Made by a program: the position numbers and the translations under genes. The notes beneath the pieces were generated by a model that was not told where the DNA came from, made no database searches, and saw only the letters and a list, made by a program, of their open reading frames with translations. From positions 186,001 to 250,000 of the forward strand of contig NZ_CP029495.1 in assembly GCF_003325475.1 (NCBI RefSeq): DNA of 64,000 nucleotides, read 5' to 3'. The stretch is from Chromobacterium phragmitis (lineage in GTDB: Bacteria > Pseudomonadota > Gammaproteobacteria > Burkholderiales > Chromobacteriaceae). Shown here piece by piece: positions 8,540-16,280 of the stretch; position 1 is the stretch's first letter, and every line of letters begins with the position of its first letter.

Positions 8540-9901
8540 ATGAGCCAAACCATGAACTGGGAGAGCCTGCTCTCCACCCGTCGCTTCAAGATCATCCAGG
8601 GCGAAGTAAAGGAAACGCGCACCCCGGCCACCCAGGAGGGCGGCTCCGGCCTGCGCACCGATTTCCACATCGACCACGACCGCGTGGTGTTCTCCAGCGC
8701 CTTCCGCCGGCTGGGCCGCAAGACGCAGGTACACCCGCTGGCCCGGCACGACCATACCCACAACCGCCTCACCCACAGCGTGGAGGTCGCCAGCGTAGGC
8801 CGCAGCCTGGGCAACCGCGTGGGCGTGATGCTGGAACACGCCGGCCAACTGCCGGCGGGATACACCCCGCACGACATCGGCGCGGTGGTGCAGGTGGCCT
8901 GCCTGGCGCACGACATCGGCAACCCGCCCTTCGGCCATACCGGCGAGGACGCGCTGCGCGACTGGTTCCGCGACGCGCGCAACGCGCGTTGGCTGGACGG
9001 CCTGAGCGACGCCGAAATACGCGACGTGCAAACCTACGAAGGCAATGCCCACGGTCTCAGAATGCTGGCCACGCTGGAAATGTACAACAGCGAAGGCGGC
9101 ATGCGCCTCACCTCCGCCGCGTTGGGCACGCTGATCAAATACCCGTGGACCGCCGACGCGCCGCCGGCTTACGAGCGCGACAAGTTCAACCTCTACCGCA
9201 CCGAGCTGCCCTATTTCGAGCGCGTGGCTGCCGAACTGGGCCTGCTGCGCCAGGGCCCGCTGCAATGGAGCCGCCACCCGCTGTCCTACCTGATGGAAGC
9301 GGCCGACGACATCTGCTACGCGATACTGGACCTGGAAGACGCGGTGGAGATCGGCATCCTGGATTTCAAAGAGTTCGAAACCCTGTTCTCCGGCTTTTCC
9401 GAGCACGAGCGCGTCTGGGGCGTGCACGATATCCGCCAGAAATGCGGCACCTTGCGCGGCGTGGCGATAGGCCGCTGCGTCACCGAGGTGGCGGAAAAGT
9501 TCATGCTGCACCACCCCTCGCTGCTGCGCGGCGAATTCCCGGCCAAAGACCTGATCAACCTGTGCGATCCGGCGGTGCAGGACGCCCTGCTGCAAGCCAA
9601 GGACCTGGCCAGCAACAAGGTATACCGCCACCGCACCAAGCTGGTGACCGAGCTGGCCTCCTACCCCTGCATCGCCACCATCCTGGATGTGCTGGTGCCC
9701 GCCGTCCATGCCTGCGTCAGCCGCGAAGGCAAAGGCCTCACCCCGCGCGAGCACCTGGCGATGGGCCTGCTGGAAGGCCATATTCAAACAGGCGACAGCC
9801 TGTACCAGGCCTATATGAAGGTGCTGGACTTCGTCGGCGCCATGACCGACAACTACGCCGCCAACCTGGCGCGCGAGCTGTCCGGCGTCGGCATCCTGTA
9901 A
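8540..9901 (+). CDS. dgt: Deoxyguanosinetriphosphate triphosphohydrolase (dNTPase)
   Basis: Hydrolyses dGTP (or other dNTPs) to the nucleoside and triphosphate. The 453-residue protein carries the full HD metal site: SSAFRRLGRKTQVHP, HNRLTHSVEVASVGRSLG, and the HD dyad in CLAHDIGNPPFGHTGEDAL, with the late AADDICYAILDLEDAVEIG. Length is close to dGTPases of this branch (about 440-500). Two ATGs are possible (8516 and 8540) with no clear Shine-Dalgarno for either; 8540 (MSQTMNWESLLS) is preferred, with low certainty. It is followed 19 bases later by a phosphatase gene in the same direction. Confidence 0.9.
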   Translation: MSQTMNWESLLSTRRFKIIQGEVKETRTPATQEGGSGLRTDFHIDHDRVVFSSAFRRLGRKTQVHPLARHDHTHNRLTHSVEVASVGRSLGNRVGVMLEHAGQLPAGYTPHDIGAVVQVACLAHDIGNPPFGHTGEDALRDWFRDARNARWLDGLSDAEIRDVQTYEGNAHGLRMLATLEMYNSEGGMRLTSAALGTLIKYPWTADAPPAYERDKFNLYRTELPYFERVAAELGLLRQGPLQWSRHPLSYLMEAADDICYAILDLEDAVEIGILDFKEFETLFSGFSEHERVWGVHDIRQKCGTLRGVAIGRCVTEVAEKFMLHHPSLLRGEFPAKDLINLCDPAVQDALLQAKDLASNKVYRHRTKLVTELASYPCIATILDVLVPAVHACVSREGKGLTPREHLAMGLLEGHIQTGDSLYQAYMKVLDFVGAMTDNYAANLARELSGVGIL

Positions 9902-9920
9902 TACTCAGAGAAAGGCGACA

Positions 9921-10562
9921 ATGACTCAGCCCGTTACCCGCTTCTGCCTGGTTCGCCACGGCGAAACCGACTGGAACCGCGAATACCGGCTGCAAGGCCA
10001 CACCGACATCCCCCTCAACCACACCGGCCTGGAACAAGCCAGCCAACTGGCCCACGCCTTCAGACCCGATCACGCCTTTCAGGCGCTCTACGTCAGCGAC
10101 CTGATCCGCACCCGGCAAACCGCCGCCCCGCTGCAAACCCGCCTGCAACTCAACGCCCACTACACGCCGCAGCTGCGCGAGCGCCACATGGGCGCGCTGC
10201 AGGGCCTCACTTACGCCGAGGCCGCGGACCAAATCCCGGACATCTACCGCCGACATCAGGCCCGCGATCCGGACTTCGACCTGGACGGCGGCGAAAGCCT
10301 GCGCCGCTTCCGCGCCCGCATCCTGGACAGCCTCGCCAGCATCGCCGCCGTCCATCCCGGCGAAAACGTGCTCATCGTCACCCACGGCGGCGTGCTGGAC
10401 ATCATGTACCGCGCCGCCACCGACAAGCCGTTGCGCGACAAGCGCGACTTTCCCATACCCAACGCCGCGCTGAATTGGCTGGACTATCATGACGGCGGCT
10501 GGACGCTGCGCCGCTGGGCCGACGAATCCCACCTCAGCGGCGCGCTGGACGAAATCCAGTAA
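9921..10562 (+). CDS. Histidine phosphatase family protein (phosphoglycerate-mutase-like)
   Basis: A 213-residue cytoplasmic phosphatase of branch 1. The catalytic LVRHGETDWN is at residues 11-20, followed by RLQGHTDIPLNHTG, the second Arg in SDLIRTRQTA, the Glu in LRERHMGALQG, and the second catalytic His in VLIVTHGGVLD. All catalytic residues are present. It probably dephosphorylates a small metabolite; the GpmB-like or CobC-like name cannot be settled from sequence. A GAGAAAGGCGAC ribosome site precedes the ATG. It may be co-transcribed with dgt. Confidence 0.87.
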   Translation: MTQPVTRFCLVRHGETDWNREYRLQGHTDIPLNHTGLEQASQLAHAFRPDHAFQALYVSDLIRTRQTAAPLQTRLQLNAHYTPQLRERHMGALQGLTYAEAADQIPDIYRRHQARDPDFDLDGGESLRRFRARILDSLASIAAVHPGENVLIVTHGGVLDIMYRAATDKPLRDKRDFPIPNAALNWLDYHDGGWTLRRWADESHLSGALDEIQ

Positions 10563-10716
10563 TCCCGCCCTGAAGCTTGCCCGGGACCGCGCGGCCCGGA
10601 CAGGGCCCTCCACGCGCCCGCGGGAATTTGCTAGTCTCCGGTAAGAAAACCGTCCCCGCGGCGACCCATCGGCATGGGGCCAGCCCGCCGGGCAGGACGA
10701 CACCAGGAAAACCGCC

Positions 10717-11127
10717 ATGACCATAGAGAAAACCGACGCCGAATGGCGCGCCCAGCTCACGCCCGAGCAATACCGCGTGGCCCGCCAGTCCGGCACCGAG
10801 CGCCCGTTCAGCGGCGAACACTACTTTCACAACAAGCAAGGCGACTACTTCTGCGCCTGCTGCGGCGCGCTGCTGTTCCACAGCGACACCAAGTTCGACG
10901 CCGGCTGCGGCTGGCCCAGCTTCTGGGCCGAGGCCGCCGGCGCCAGCATCGCCCGCCTCGCCGACACCAGCCATGGCATGGTGCGCGTGGAAGTGCGCTG
11001 CTCCAACTGCGACGCCCACCTGGGCCACGTCTTTGAAGATGGCCCGGAGCCAAGCGGGGAAAGATATTGCATCAACTCCGTCTGCCTGGACTTCAAGGCC
11101 AAGCAAACCGGCGGCAACACTGGCTAA
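10717..11127 (+). CDS. msrB: Peptide methionine (R)-S-oxide reductase
   Basis: Repairs methionine-R-sulfoxide in proteins. The 136-residue MsrB domain has both zinc CxxC pairs (CACC and CSNC), the substrate site [11 protein letters not shown], the [12 protein letters not shown] block, and the catalytic cysteine in RYCINSV. Length and order are those of stand-alone MsrB, with no fused MsrA. No signal peptide is present, so it is cytoplasmic. The gene lies 155 bases after the phosphatase and 215 bases before slyD, probably as its own unit. Confidence 0.95.
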   Translation: MTIEKTDAEWRAQLTPEQYRVARQSGTERPFSGEHYFHNKQGDYFCACCGALLFHSDTKFDAGCGWPSFWAEAAGASIARLADTSHGMVRVEVRCSNCDAHLGHVFEDGPEPSGERYCINSVCLDFKAKQTGGNTG

Positions 11128-11341
11128 CGCGATACAACATCGCGTCAAGCCAATCAGCGAGGGGCGCCCCCGCCTCTCGCCGATATTCGGATACATGCCC
11201 TGCCAGCCGTTTCTCGGCCTGAACGGCTATTCGCTCCATTGGACCAAAATAGCGACACCCGGCAAACCAAGGGCGATTCAGTTGACACTCCCACGCCGAA
11301 CTGCGACCCTTCCCGCTTCAATTTTTTCGCCGCATCCCATC

Positions 11342-11818
11342 ATGAAAATCACCGCCAACACCGCCGTCACCCTGCGCATGAAAGTCACCGACAGCCAGGG
11401 TCTGGTTTACGACGACGGCAAGCACCCCGTCGCCTACCTGCACGGCGACTACGACAACCTTTTCCCCAAGCTGGAAGCCGCGCTGGAAGGCCAGGAATCT
11501 GGTTTCCAAACCACGCTGGAACTCACTGCCGAAGACGCCTTCGGCGAGCGCGACGAAGCGCTGGTCACCACCATGCCCAAAGCCGAATTCCCGCCCGGCG
11601 TCAAAGTAGGCGGACAGATTCAACGCCCCGGCCCGAACGGCGAGCCGCGCTACTACTTCGTCACCAAGATCAAAGGCCCAACCGTATTGCTGGACGGCAA
11701 CCACCCGCTGTGCGGCAAAACCCTGCGCTTCGCCCTCAAAGTGATGGACGTGCGCGAAGCCACCGCCGAAGAGATTGCCCACCAGCATGTGCATGGCGAG
11801 CACGGGCACCAGCATTAA
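11342..11818 (+). CDS. slyD: FKBP-type peptidyl-prolyl isomerase, SlyD-like
   Basis: A 158-residue prolyl isomerase and chaperone. The FKBP part begins ITANTAVTLRMKVTDSQG and contains YLHGDYDNLFPKLEAALEG, followed by the inserted flap (ELTAEDAFGERDEALV), then DGNHPLCGKTLRFALKVMDVREAT. This order is typical of SlyD/FkpB proteins. The histidine-rich tail (HQHVHGEHGHQH) is a short version of the metal-binding tail of SlyD and may bind nickel. A strong terminator follows. It is the last conserved gene before the integron region. Confidence 0.9.
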   Translation: MKITANTAVTLRMKVTDSQGLVYDDGKHPVAYLHGDYDNLFPKLEAALEGQESGFQTTLELTAEDAFGERDEALVTTMPKAEFPPGVKVGGQIQRPGPNGEPRYYFVTKIKGPTVLLDGNHPLCGKTLRFALKVMDVREATAEEIAHQHVHGEHGHQH

Positions 11819-11837
11819 CGCTTTCCGCCCGACAAAA

Positions 11838-11869
11838 AAAGCCCTTCCGACATCAGGAGGGCTTTTTTT
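11838..11869 (+). terminator. Rho-independent terminator after slyD
   Basis: The stem AGCCCTTCC / GGAGGGCT (one bulged T) has a short loop and is followed by eight T. Confidence 0.85.
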
Positions 11870-11919
11870 TGCCATGGGCTCCCCCTGGCAGTAGCGGAAC
11901 GACGCCACCCGGCATTGAG

Positions 11920-11976
11920 CAGAACGTGCGAATTCAGCGGCGCCGTCAGGCGTCCACTGGAATGAAGGATTAGGCC
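11920..11976 (-). repeat. Degenerate attC site, distal end of array
   Basis: Read on the minus strand it runs from GGCCTAATCC through CATTCCAGTGGACGCC, a GACGGCGCC centre and CTGAATTCGCACGTTC. It has the order of an attC site, but both cores are damaged (CCTAATCC for CCTAAC, ACGTTCTG for ACGTTAGG). It marks the far boundary of the array. Confidence 0.6.
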
Positions 11977-12067
11977 TTTGCATCAAGTATTCAGGCAGCG
12001 GCCCAATCTCGACAGGGAAGGCGCGGTGTGCACAAAATCAAGCGTGTGCATCGGCCAAAACGTTTGA

Positions 12068-12139
12068 GGCTTGACCAGCCAGTTAGATGTAGAAGTTCAG
12101 ACCTTCCCTAGTCGGCGTCGGCTTGACCTGCTAGTTAGG
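12068..12139 (-). repeat. Two imperfect direct repeats, possible attC half-sites
   Basis: GGCTTGACCAGCCAGTTAGA (12068-12087) and GGCTTGACCTGCTAGTTAGG (12120-12139) differ at four positions. On the minus strand both begin with a YCTAAC-type core, and the second lies directly after the stop of the 12173-12694 gene, where its attC is expected. A complete site with matching arms is not evident. Confidence 0.45.
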
Positions 12140-12172
12140 TCGTTGCGAGGTGCGGCCCGCTTGAAAGCAGAT

Positions 12173-12694
12173 CTATTCGTATTGAACATCATGCGACCTA
12201 GAGATCGCTGAGTCGTACTGGCTCATAAAATCGAGTAAGGACCGAGAGCCGTCCCACAAGCCCGCAATGTAGTCAAACTCCTCATCAAAAGGGCCTTGAA
12301 AGTCCGGTACATCAGTTGCGTACTCGCAATTCCTTGCAAGCATCATAAGCCAGTCAGGCATCGCCAAATCGTAGTAGCGCCGCCACAGCTTTGGCTCAAT
12401 CGAGATGGCAGTTTCCTTGCCGCTCTTATAAGCCCGATGGAGTTCTACGATCCATTTTCCTGCGACCAACTCGTCGTTTAATGCATCGTCTCCAAGGTAG
12501 CGCTCTGCAATCTGTACAACTAAAAGTTGCACTTCATCAGGTAATGTGGCCGCTGCCAACATCACAATATCAAGGTCGTCTCCTTCATCATCGCATCTGA
12601 GACGGTCAATTGCCCAGTTGATGTAATCTTGCCAGTGTGCCTCGCCCACTTGCGCCTTAAAGTAAATCTCTCGCAGTTGCTCAATATTCTTCAT
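12173..12694 (-). CDS. Integron cassette gene, unknown function
   Basis: A 173-residue soluble, acidic protein (MKNIEQLREIYFKAQVGEAHW at the start), mainly helical by composition, with many Asp, Glu and aromatic residues and no signal peptide. I recognise no domain. The ATG at 12694 is only a few bases from the attC core at 12700, the spacing normal for cassette genes. Its lower GC and codon use differ from the flanking chromosome, which fits lateral acquisition. Small acidic proteins in cassettes are sometimes antitoxins or immunity proteins, but nothing in this sequence proves that. Confidence 0.7.
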   Translation of the reverse strand: MKNIEQLREIYFKAQVGEAHWQDYINWAIDRLRCDDEGDDLDIVMLAAATLPDEVQLLVVQIAERYLGDDALNDELVAGKWIVELHRAYKSGKETAISIEPKLWRRYYDLAMPDWLMMLARNCEYATDVPDFQGPFDEEFDYIAGLWDGSRSLLDFMSQYDSAISRSHDVQYE

Positions 12695-12699
12695 GAGCG

Positions 12700-12772
12700 G
12701 CCTAACGTTTGGACGAACCGGATGGACTGCCTGCAGCGAAGCCACAGGCAGGCCGGTCCGGGTAAGTTAGAA
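12700..12772 (-). repeat. attC site (clear)
   Basis: On the minus strand it reads TCTAAC, then TTACCCGGACCGG, a CCTGCCTG / CAGGCAG inner stem, CCGGTTCGTCC, and the core AAACGTTAGGCC. The paired arms GGACCGG / CCGGTTCGTCC and both cores match the classic attC architecture. It separates the cassettes at 12173-12694 and 12842-13159. Confidence 0.82.
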
Positions 12773-12841
12773 ATTAGAGAAACCATTAAAAACAACCAGC
12801 TACAATCTGCCTCTCTAAGCATTAAATAACTAACTCAAAAT

Positions 12842-13159
12842 TTATTTTTGCCTTAGATACTCAACAAACGAAGCAACCGCATAAATCCAGACCGCCGCGG
12901 CCGCGGAATAGCCAAAAGCCGCGAAGTAAACATTTAAAACTTGCTTCCAACTTAAAGGAATCGGCACGCTATCCAACGCCTGAAATGACATAGCGCTATT
13001 CCCCTCCGCTGGACCATGAGGCATTACAATGAATGACCCTATCGGAATTATTGGAAAGTACGCAATGATAATAAATTTTGTAGTTATATAGCTGCCATTC
13101 TCATCAACATCTCTTTTCCCATAATAGGTTGTACCAATTCCATTAAATGAAAATGCCAT
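12842..13159 (-). CDS. Integron cassette gene, small membrane protein
   Basis: A 105-residue protein, AT-rich relative to the chromosome. It begins MAFSFNGIGTTYYGKRDVDENGSYITTKF, has a hydrophobic segment IIAYFPIIPIGSFIVM (about residues 31-46) and a second (VYFAAFGYSAAAAVWIYAVASFV, about 77-99), and ends in a short charged tail. Two membrane passes are likely. The N-terminal GIGTTYYGKRDVDENGSYITTKFI is reminiscent of small proteins found in many cassette arrays and near secretion systems, of unknown role. It lies between two attC sites. Confidence 0.65.
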   Translation of the reverse strand: MAFSFNGIGTTYYGKRDVDENGSYITTKFIIIAYFPIIPIGSFIVMPHGPAEGNSAMSFQALDSVPIPLSWKQVLNVYFAAFGYSAAAAVWIYAVASFVEYLRQK

Positions 13160-13171
13160 GATGTGCCTACA

Positions 13172-13229
13172 CCTCTAACGTGTGGATTCAGCAGGCGCCG
13201 AAGGCGACACGCTGCAACAATAGGTTGGA
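13172..13229 (-). repeat. attC site (degenerate left core)
   Basis: On the minus strand: AGTCCAACCTATTG, GTTGCAGCGTGTCGCC, TTCGGCGCC, TGCTGAATCCACACGTTAGAGG. The right core ACGTTAGAGG and the adjacent CTGAATCC are good. The left core (CCAACC) deviates from YCTAAC. It ends 12 bases upstream of the 13159 start codon. Confidence 0.65.
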
Positions 13230-13431
13230 CTGAGTGATGAAGAATGACGCATAACACCCCTTAAACCCAAACTAAAAAATGATGGATGATTTTAAAGCTG
13301 GACGATAAGAATAGCAACGAGCTTGCAATATGTTTGCTAGTTGGAAAAACTGGAAAGTGCAGCGAGCTCAGCGTAAAATTTTGAATACTGTGTTTTATCG
13401 ACGAACACAAAACACGCTAAATCAAAGCATT
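13230..13431. other. ORF-less integron cassette
   Basis: About 200 bases of AT-rich sequence lie between two attC sites. No reading frame of useful length is present on either strand. It may be a promoter-carrying or RNA-encoding cassette, or a decayed gene. I see no convincing promoter pair. Confidence 0.5.
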
Positions 13432-13524
13432 GCCTAACGTGGAGCTAACCGGCCGCCGGAGCCGAAGGGGGAGGGACGCTGCAAGCGCAGCTTGTAGGCG
13501 GTCCGGTTGAACGTAAAGTTATGC
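13432..13524 (-). repeat. attC site (clear)
   Basis: On the minus strand: GCATAAC, TTTACGTTCAACCGGACCGCC, a central stem-loop CTGCGCTTGCAG, GGCGGCCGGTTAGCTCC, and the core ACGTTAGGC. The arms CAACCGGACCGCC / GGCGGCCGGTTAG pair with offset bulges, as in attC folding. The stop codon of the 13519-13941 gene is part of the left core, which is usual in cassettes. Confidence 0.85.
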
Positions 13525-13941
13525 ATCGACATACGCGCTGAGTAGCTTGGCAGATTTGTTGAACGGACTGATGTGGACCAGCAAGCTACGCTCAAGATCG
13601 ACCGAAGGATGAACCCCGTTGTTCTTCGAGAACCAGAAGACATCATGCAATGGGTCGTTGGCATGCCAAGTTGTCATGACGAACTTGTCTTCAGGTATTT
13701 CCCCAAAGGAAAATTCTTTCAAATTGGCGTGGTCGACTGAGTCGTCCCAAGAGCTACAGTTCCTTCCCCAAGCCATCATGTAAAGGCACCCAGACTGAAC
13801 CAGCCAGTCGCTAACTAATGCCTGCCATTCTGGCATTACGTCTCCTTCGACAATCACAACAGCCAGAAATGGGGTGTTCTCCGTCACGGGAGGTAAGATC
13901 GCCCCAGGTACAAGCTGTAGGTATTCAATATTGACAGTCAC
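13519..13941 (-). CDS. Integron cassette gene, unknown function
   Basis: A 140-residue soluble protein beginning VNIEYLQLVPGAILPPV, with LAVVIVEGDVMPEWQALVSDWLVQSGCLYMMAWGRNCSSWDDSVD and FVMTTWHANDPLHDVFWFSKNNG. This pattern (VVIVE, MMAWG, DDSVD, TTWH-DPL-DVFWF) looks like a small conserved family often met in integron cassettes, though I cannot assign a function. The start is GTG at 13941, with AAGG about 10 bases before it. The TAA stop lies inside the attC core. Lower GC than the chromosome supports cassette origin. Confidence 0.72.
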   Translation of the reverse strand: MTVNIEYLQLVPGAILPPVTENTPFLAVVIVEGDVMPEWQALVSDWLVQSGCLYMMAWGRNCSSWDDSVDHANLKEFSFGEIPEDKFVMTTWHANDPLHDVFWFSKNNGVHPSVDLERSLLVHISPFNKSAKLLSAYVDA

Positions 13942-13944
13942 GAT

Positions 13945-14040
13945 ACATAACCTTGGAGTTACGCCGCACCAAAATAGTGCAGCGACTTAGGGAAGTTCAA
14001 AGCCTAGCTTTGGGCTATCCAGCTGACTGAAAAGTTAGGA
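13945..14040 (-). repeat. Probable attC site, proximal to the integrase
   Basis: On the minus strand it starts TTCCTAAC, contains an inner perfect inverted repeat CAAAGC-CTA-GCTTTG, and ends AAGGTTATGTA just before the GTG start at 13941. Core spacing (96 bases) suits attC, but outer arm pairing is weak. Confidence 0.5.
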
Positions 14041-14500
14041 AGCTGTCAGCATATAGCTAGCTTCCAATCCGTACAGGCTGCAGAATTGAATGTGGGAAAT
14101 TTTATAAAATGCGTATGAAAAAGGAGCCAACCCTGATTTAACAATATTGCCCTTTACAGTTGCCTTTCCCGCAAAGGCAACCTTTGAACCACCATAAACT
14201 GGAATTTATTTTATAGATTTCTCGACAATACCCGGAGCTAAGAAAAGAATTGCTTTTTCCTGTTCTTTTTTGGGACAAAGAGAGAAAAGTGAGATGCCGA
14301 AAAACAGTAAGGAATCCATTAATTTCATAGGCATCGCTGTCGCCGCGACCAATTCCACAAGAATAGATATCGCTGACAGTCAGCGAGTCTTGCCTCCCAA
14401 CATAAAATATACACCTATGCAGGTGTATATTCGGCTTGTTTGTTCGTACAACATGACATGATAAGCGGCTTTTTCATTGCTCTTCAAGCATGCGGGGGTG
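14041..14500. promoter_or_regulatory. Integron leader region with palindromes, expected attI
   Basis: About 460 bases of AT-rich sequence lie between the first attC and the intI pseudogene. It holds a 9-bp perfect hairpin GTTGCCTTT / AAAGGCAAC with a 5-base loop (14159-14181), a palindrome GCTGACAGTCAGC (about 14372-14384), and an 11-bp perfect inverted repeat with arms AATATACACCT and AGGTGTATATT around ATGC (14406-14431). attI and the cassette promoter should lie here, but I cannot fix either. No convincing gene is present. Confidence 0.45.
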
Positions 14501-14978
14501 ATGATGCCTGCAAGTACACCGCCAGCTGAGACTGCCGCGCCGCGCGTGCTCGATGCTCTGCGCGAGACGCTGCGAGTCAGGCATTGCCGCCTGCGCACCG
14601 AGCAGCAATACGTCCGTGCGGCGCTTTGTGCGCTTTCGCCATTATCGGCGTCCCCGCGAGATAGGGGCTGCGGAAATCGGTGGTTTTCACCCCCTCTAGC
14701 CGTGGAAGGCCAGGTGTCTGCATCCACGCAAACTCAAGCATTGTCTGCGTTGCGGCTCCTCTATCCCGGTATGCTGATGCTGAACTTGCCTGGCTGGAAG
14801 AGGCGGTTCGAGCCAAACCATCCAAACTTCCCAATGTCATGCAGGCGCTGCGGGAGGTGGCGGCACGCTAGCGCGAGCCGATGGATTGCACGCGCTGCAG
14901 CTGAGCTTGCCGTACAGCTCCGGCATGCGGCTGATGGAGCGAATGCGCCTGCGGGTCAAGAACATCGACTTCGAATGA
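14501..14978 (+). pseudogene. intI: Integron integrase pseudogene
   Basis: A tyrosine recombinase of the integron type broken by several frameshifts. In the first frame: VLDALRETLRVRHCRLRTEQQYVR. In the next: VRRFVRFRHYRRPREIGAAEIGGF. Back in the first: LAVEGQVSASTQTQALSALRLLY. Then in a third: DAELAWLEEAVRAKPSKLPNVMQALREVAAR. Finally YSSGMRLMERMRLRVKNIDFE, which includes the first catalytic arginine region. All of these follow each other in the order seen in intact IntI. The C-terminal half with the HxxR motif and catalytic tyrosine is missing. The enzyme cannot be active. An ATGATG at 14501 after GGGGGTG is the probable original start. Confidence 0.85.
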
Positions 14979-15058
14979 CATCAATGCCATCGACAGGCCG
15001 CGCTGGCCGAAATACAGTCATTGGATTATCCCAAACCCAAGCCTGACTTTTGGCTAAA

Positions 15059-15649
15059 ATGGCAGACAATCCCGTGTTTTCACCCGATATGCGCGATATC
15101 TTCCCTGGGCATGCGAAAAGGCGGAAAGCGTCTTGCCTAGCGAGCAAGGCGGCTTCCCAGCCCCGCCGCGCCTGGAGCCTGGGCATCAGCCTGCTTTTGG
15201 CAAGCGCGGCAGCGTTTGCCTCTCCGCCGCTCAAGAACTGGTTTGGCGACCCGTTTTTCCAGGCGCGCGGCCGGATAGCCGGCTGCCCGATGCCGCGGGG
15301 GCCGTTCGCCACCGAGGCGGAAATGAAACAGCAGGCGCATTCGCGGATCGAACGCGGCACCAGCTGCTGGCTGGCCGGGCAGTGCGCCAAACCCAATGCC
15401 TATCTGTACGATGCCGACATCGCCGCCGATCTGCGCCGCCGCTTCGCCCATAGCCGACGTTTCTCCGACGCCAGCCTGTGGCTGACCGTGCAGCGCCGAT
15501 TCGTCTACGTGGAGGGTTGCATCCGCAGCTGGCGCGCGGCCGCCGGGATGGAGGCCTTCATCAAGCGAACGCCCAATGTGCAACTGGTGGTCGCCAATCT
15601 CATCGTCGGCGTAGGCAAGCCAAACTATCCGGCGATGCCGACGCAGTGA
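15059..15649 (+). CDS. Exported protein with BON-like domain, putative
   Basis: A protein of about 196 residues. After a basic N-terminal region, a hydrophobic export signal (AWSLGISLLLASAAAFA) is followed by PPLKNWFGDPFFQ. The C-terminal half (DIAADLRRRFAHSRRFSDASLWLTVQRRFVYVEGCI through AFIKRTPNVQLVVANLIVG) has the helix-strand pattern of a BON domain, as in periplasmic lipid-binding proteins. Two cysteine pairs (CPMP, CWLAGQC) could form disulfides. The start is uncertain: ATG at 15059 or 15089, neither with a good ribosome site. It is the first ordinary gene after the integron. Confidence 0.55.
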   Translation: MADNPVFSPDMRDIFPGHAKRRKASCLASKAASQPRRAWSLGISLLLASAAAFASPPLKNWFGDPFFQARGRIAGCPMPRGPFATEAEMKQQAHSRIERGTSCWLAGQCAKPNAYLYDADIAADLRRRFAHSRRFSDASLWLTVQRRFVYVEGCIRSWRAAAGMEAFIKRTPNVQLVVANLIVGVGKPNYPAMPTQ

Positions 15650-15671
15650 CTCCGCCGCGCCCCGGGCTCGT

Positions 15672-16160
15672 CTAACCGCGCCCCAGCGGCAAGCGGACCG
15701 ACTCCTTCACTTCCCGCAGCGACAGGCTGGAGCGGATGGACGACACCCCGGGCAGCTCGCGCAGCACGTCGCGCACGAAAACGCCGAACGCTTCCAGGTC
15801 TGTGGCCACCACTTGCAGCAGATAGTCGCATTCGCCGGTCAGATTATGGCAGGACAGCACTTCCGGGATGGACTGCAGCATGGTCTCGAAACGCAGCGGC
15901 GCGTCGCCGGTGTGGTTGCCAAAGCCTATCTGCACGAAGGCGAGCACGCCGAAGCCTAGCTTCTTGCGGTTAAGCGCCGCCCGATAGCCCGAGATGTAGC
16001 CGTCTGCCTCCAGCCGCTTCAGCCGGCGCCAGCACGGCGTTTCGCTCAGCGAAACCTGCTCGGCCAGCTTGGCGTTGGACAGCCGCCCGTCCTTCTGCAG
16101 CAGGTCCATCAGGGTCAGATCCACATCGTCCAGCTCTGATTTTGGAAGAGTCATTTTCAT
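15672..16160 (-). CDS. Lrp/AsnC family transcriptional regulator
   Basis: A 162-residue regulator. The N-terminal winged helix is DDVDLTLMDLLQKDGRLSNAKLAEQVSLSETPCWRRLKRLEADGYI (about residues 11-56), and the C-terminal RAM domain includes GECDYLLQVVATDLEAFGVFVRDVLRELPGVSSIRSSLSLREVK. These proteins sense amino acids. It is divergent from a LysE-type amino-acid exporter with a 120-bp shared control region, the usual arrangement for a regulator and its target. Start chosen at the first of two close ATGs. Confidence 0.9.
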   Translation of the reverse strand: MKMTLPKSELDDVDLTLMDLLQKDGRLSNAKLAEQVSLSETPCWRRLKRLEADGYISGYRAALNRKKLGFGVLAFVQIGFGNHTGDAPLRFETMLQSIPEVLSCHNLTGECDYLLQVVATDLEAFGVFVRDVLRELPGVSSIRSSLSLREVKESVRLPLGRG

Positions 16161-16280
16161 CAAGCCAAAATTAAGAAAGAGTCTTTTAAAATTTAGCCAC
16201 ATTGCGCAAGACAAAGCAAAGCAATTCCATCCGCGCCGGCGCACACTAAACGCATCGTTTCCTCTGCACCGGAGCCTGCC

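Larger units (their letters stand above)
11920..14978. mobile_element. Decayed chromosomal integron (intI pseudogene plus cassette array)
   Basis: A block of about 3 kb between slyD and the gene at 15059. At its right end is a broken integron integrase on the plus strand. To its left, minus-strand genes of lower GC lie between elements with the attC architecture: TAAC-type core, imperfect inverted arms, and GTTAGGC or GTTATGC core. The integrase is divergent from the cassettes, the standard layout of a chromosomal integron. At least three attC sites are clear and three more are degenerate. The cassettes encode small proteins with no recognised function. The element is probably unable to excise or integrate cassettes by itself. 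Confidence 0.82.

Noticed and set aside
14159..14181. GTTGCCTTT/AAAGGCAAC hairpin as a terminator
   Set aside because: No T-run follows it on either strand, so it is recorded only as a feature of the leader.
14270..14461. 63-codon frame in the integron leader
   Set aside because: No ribosome site, unrelated composition and overlap with the palindrome; more likely noncoding leader.
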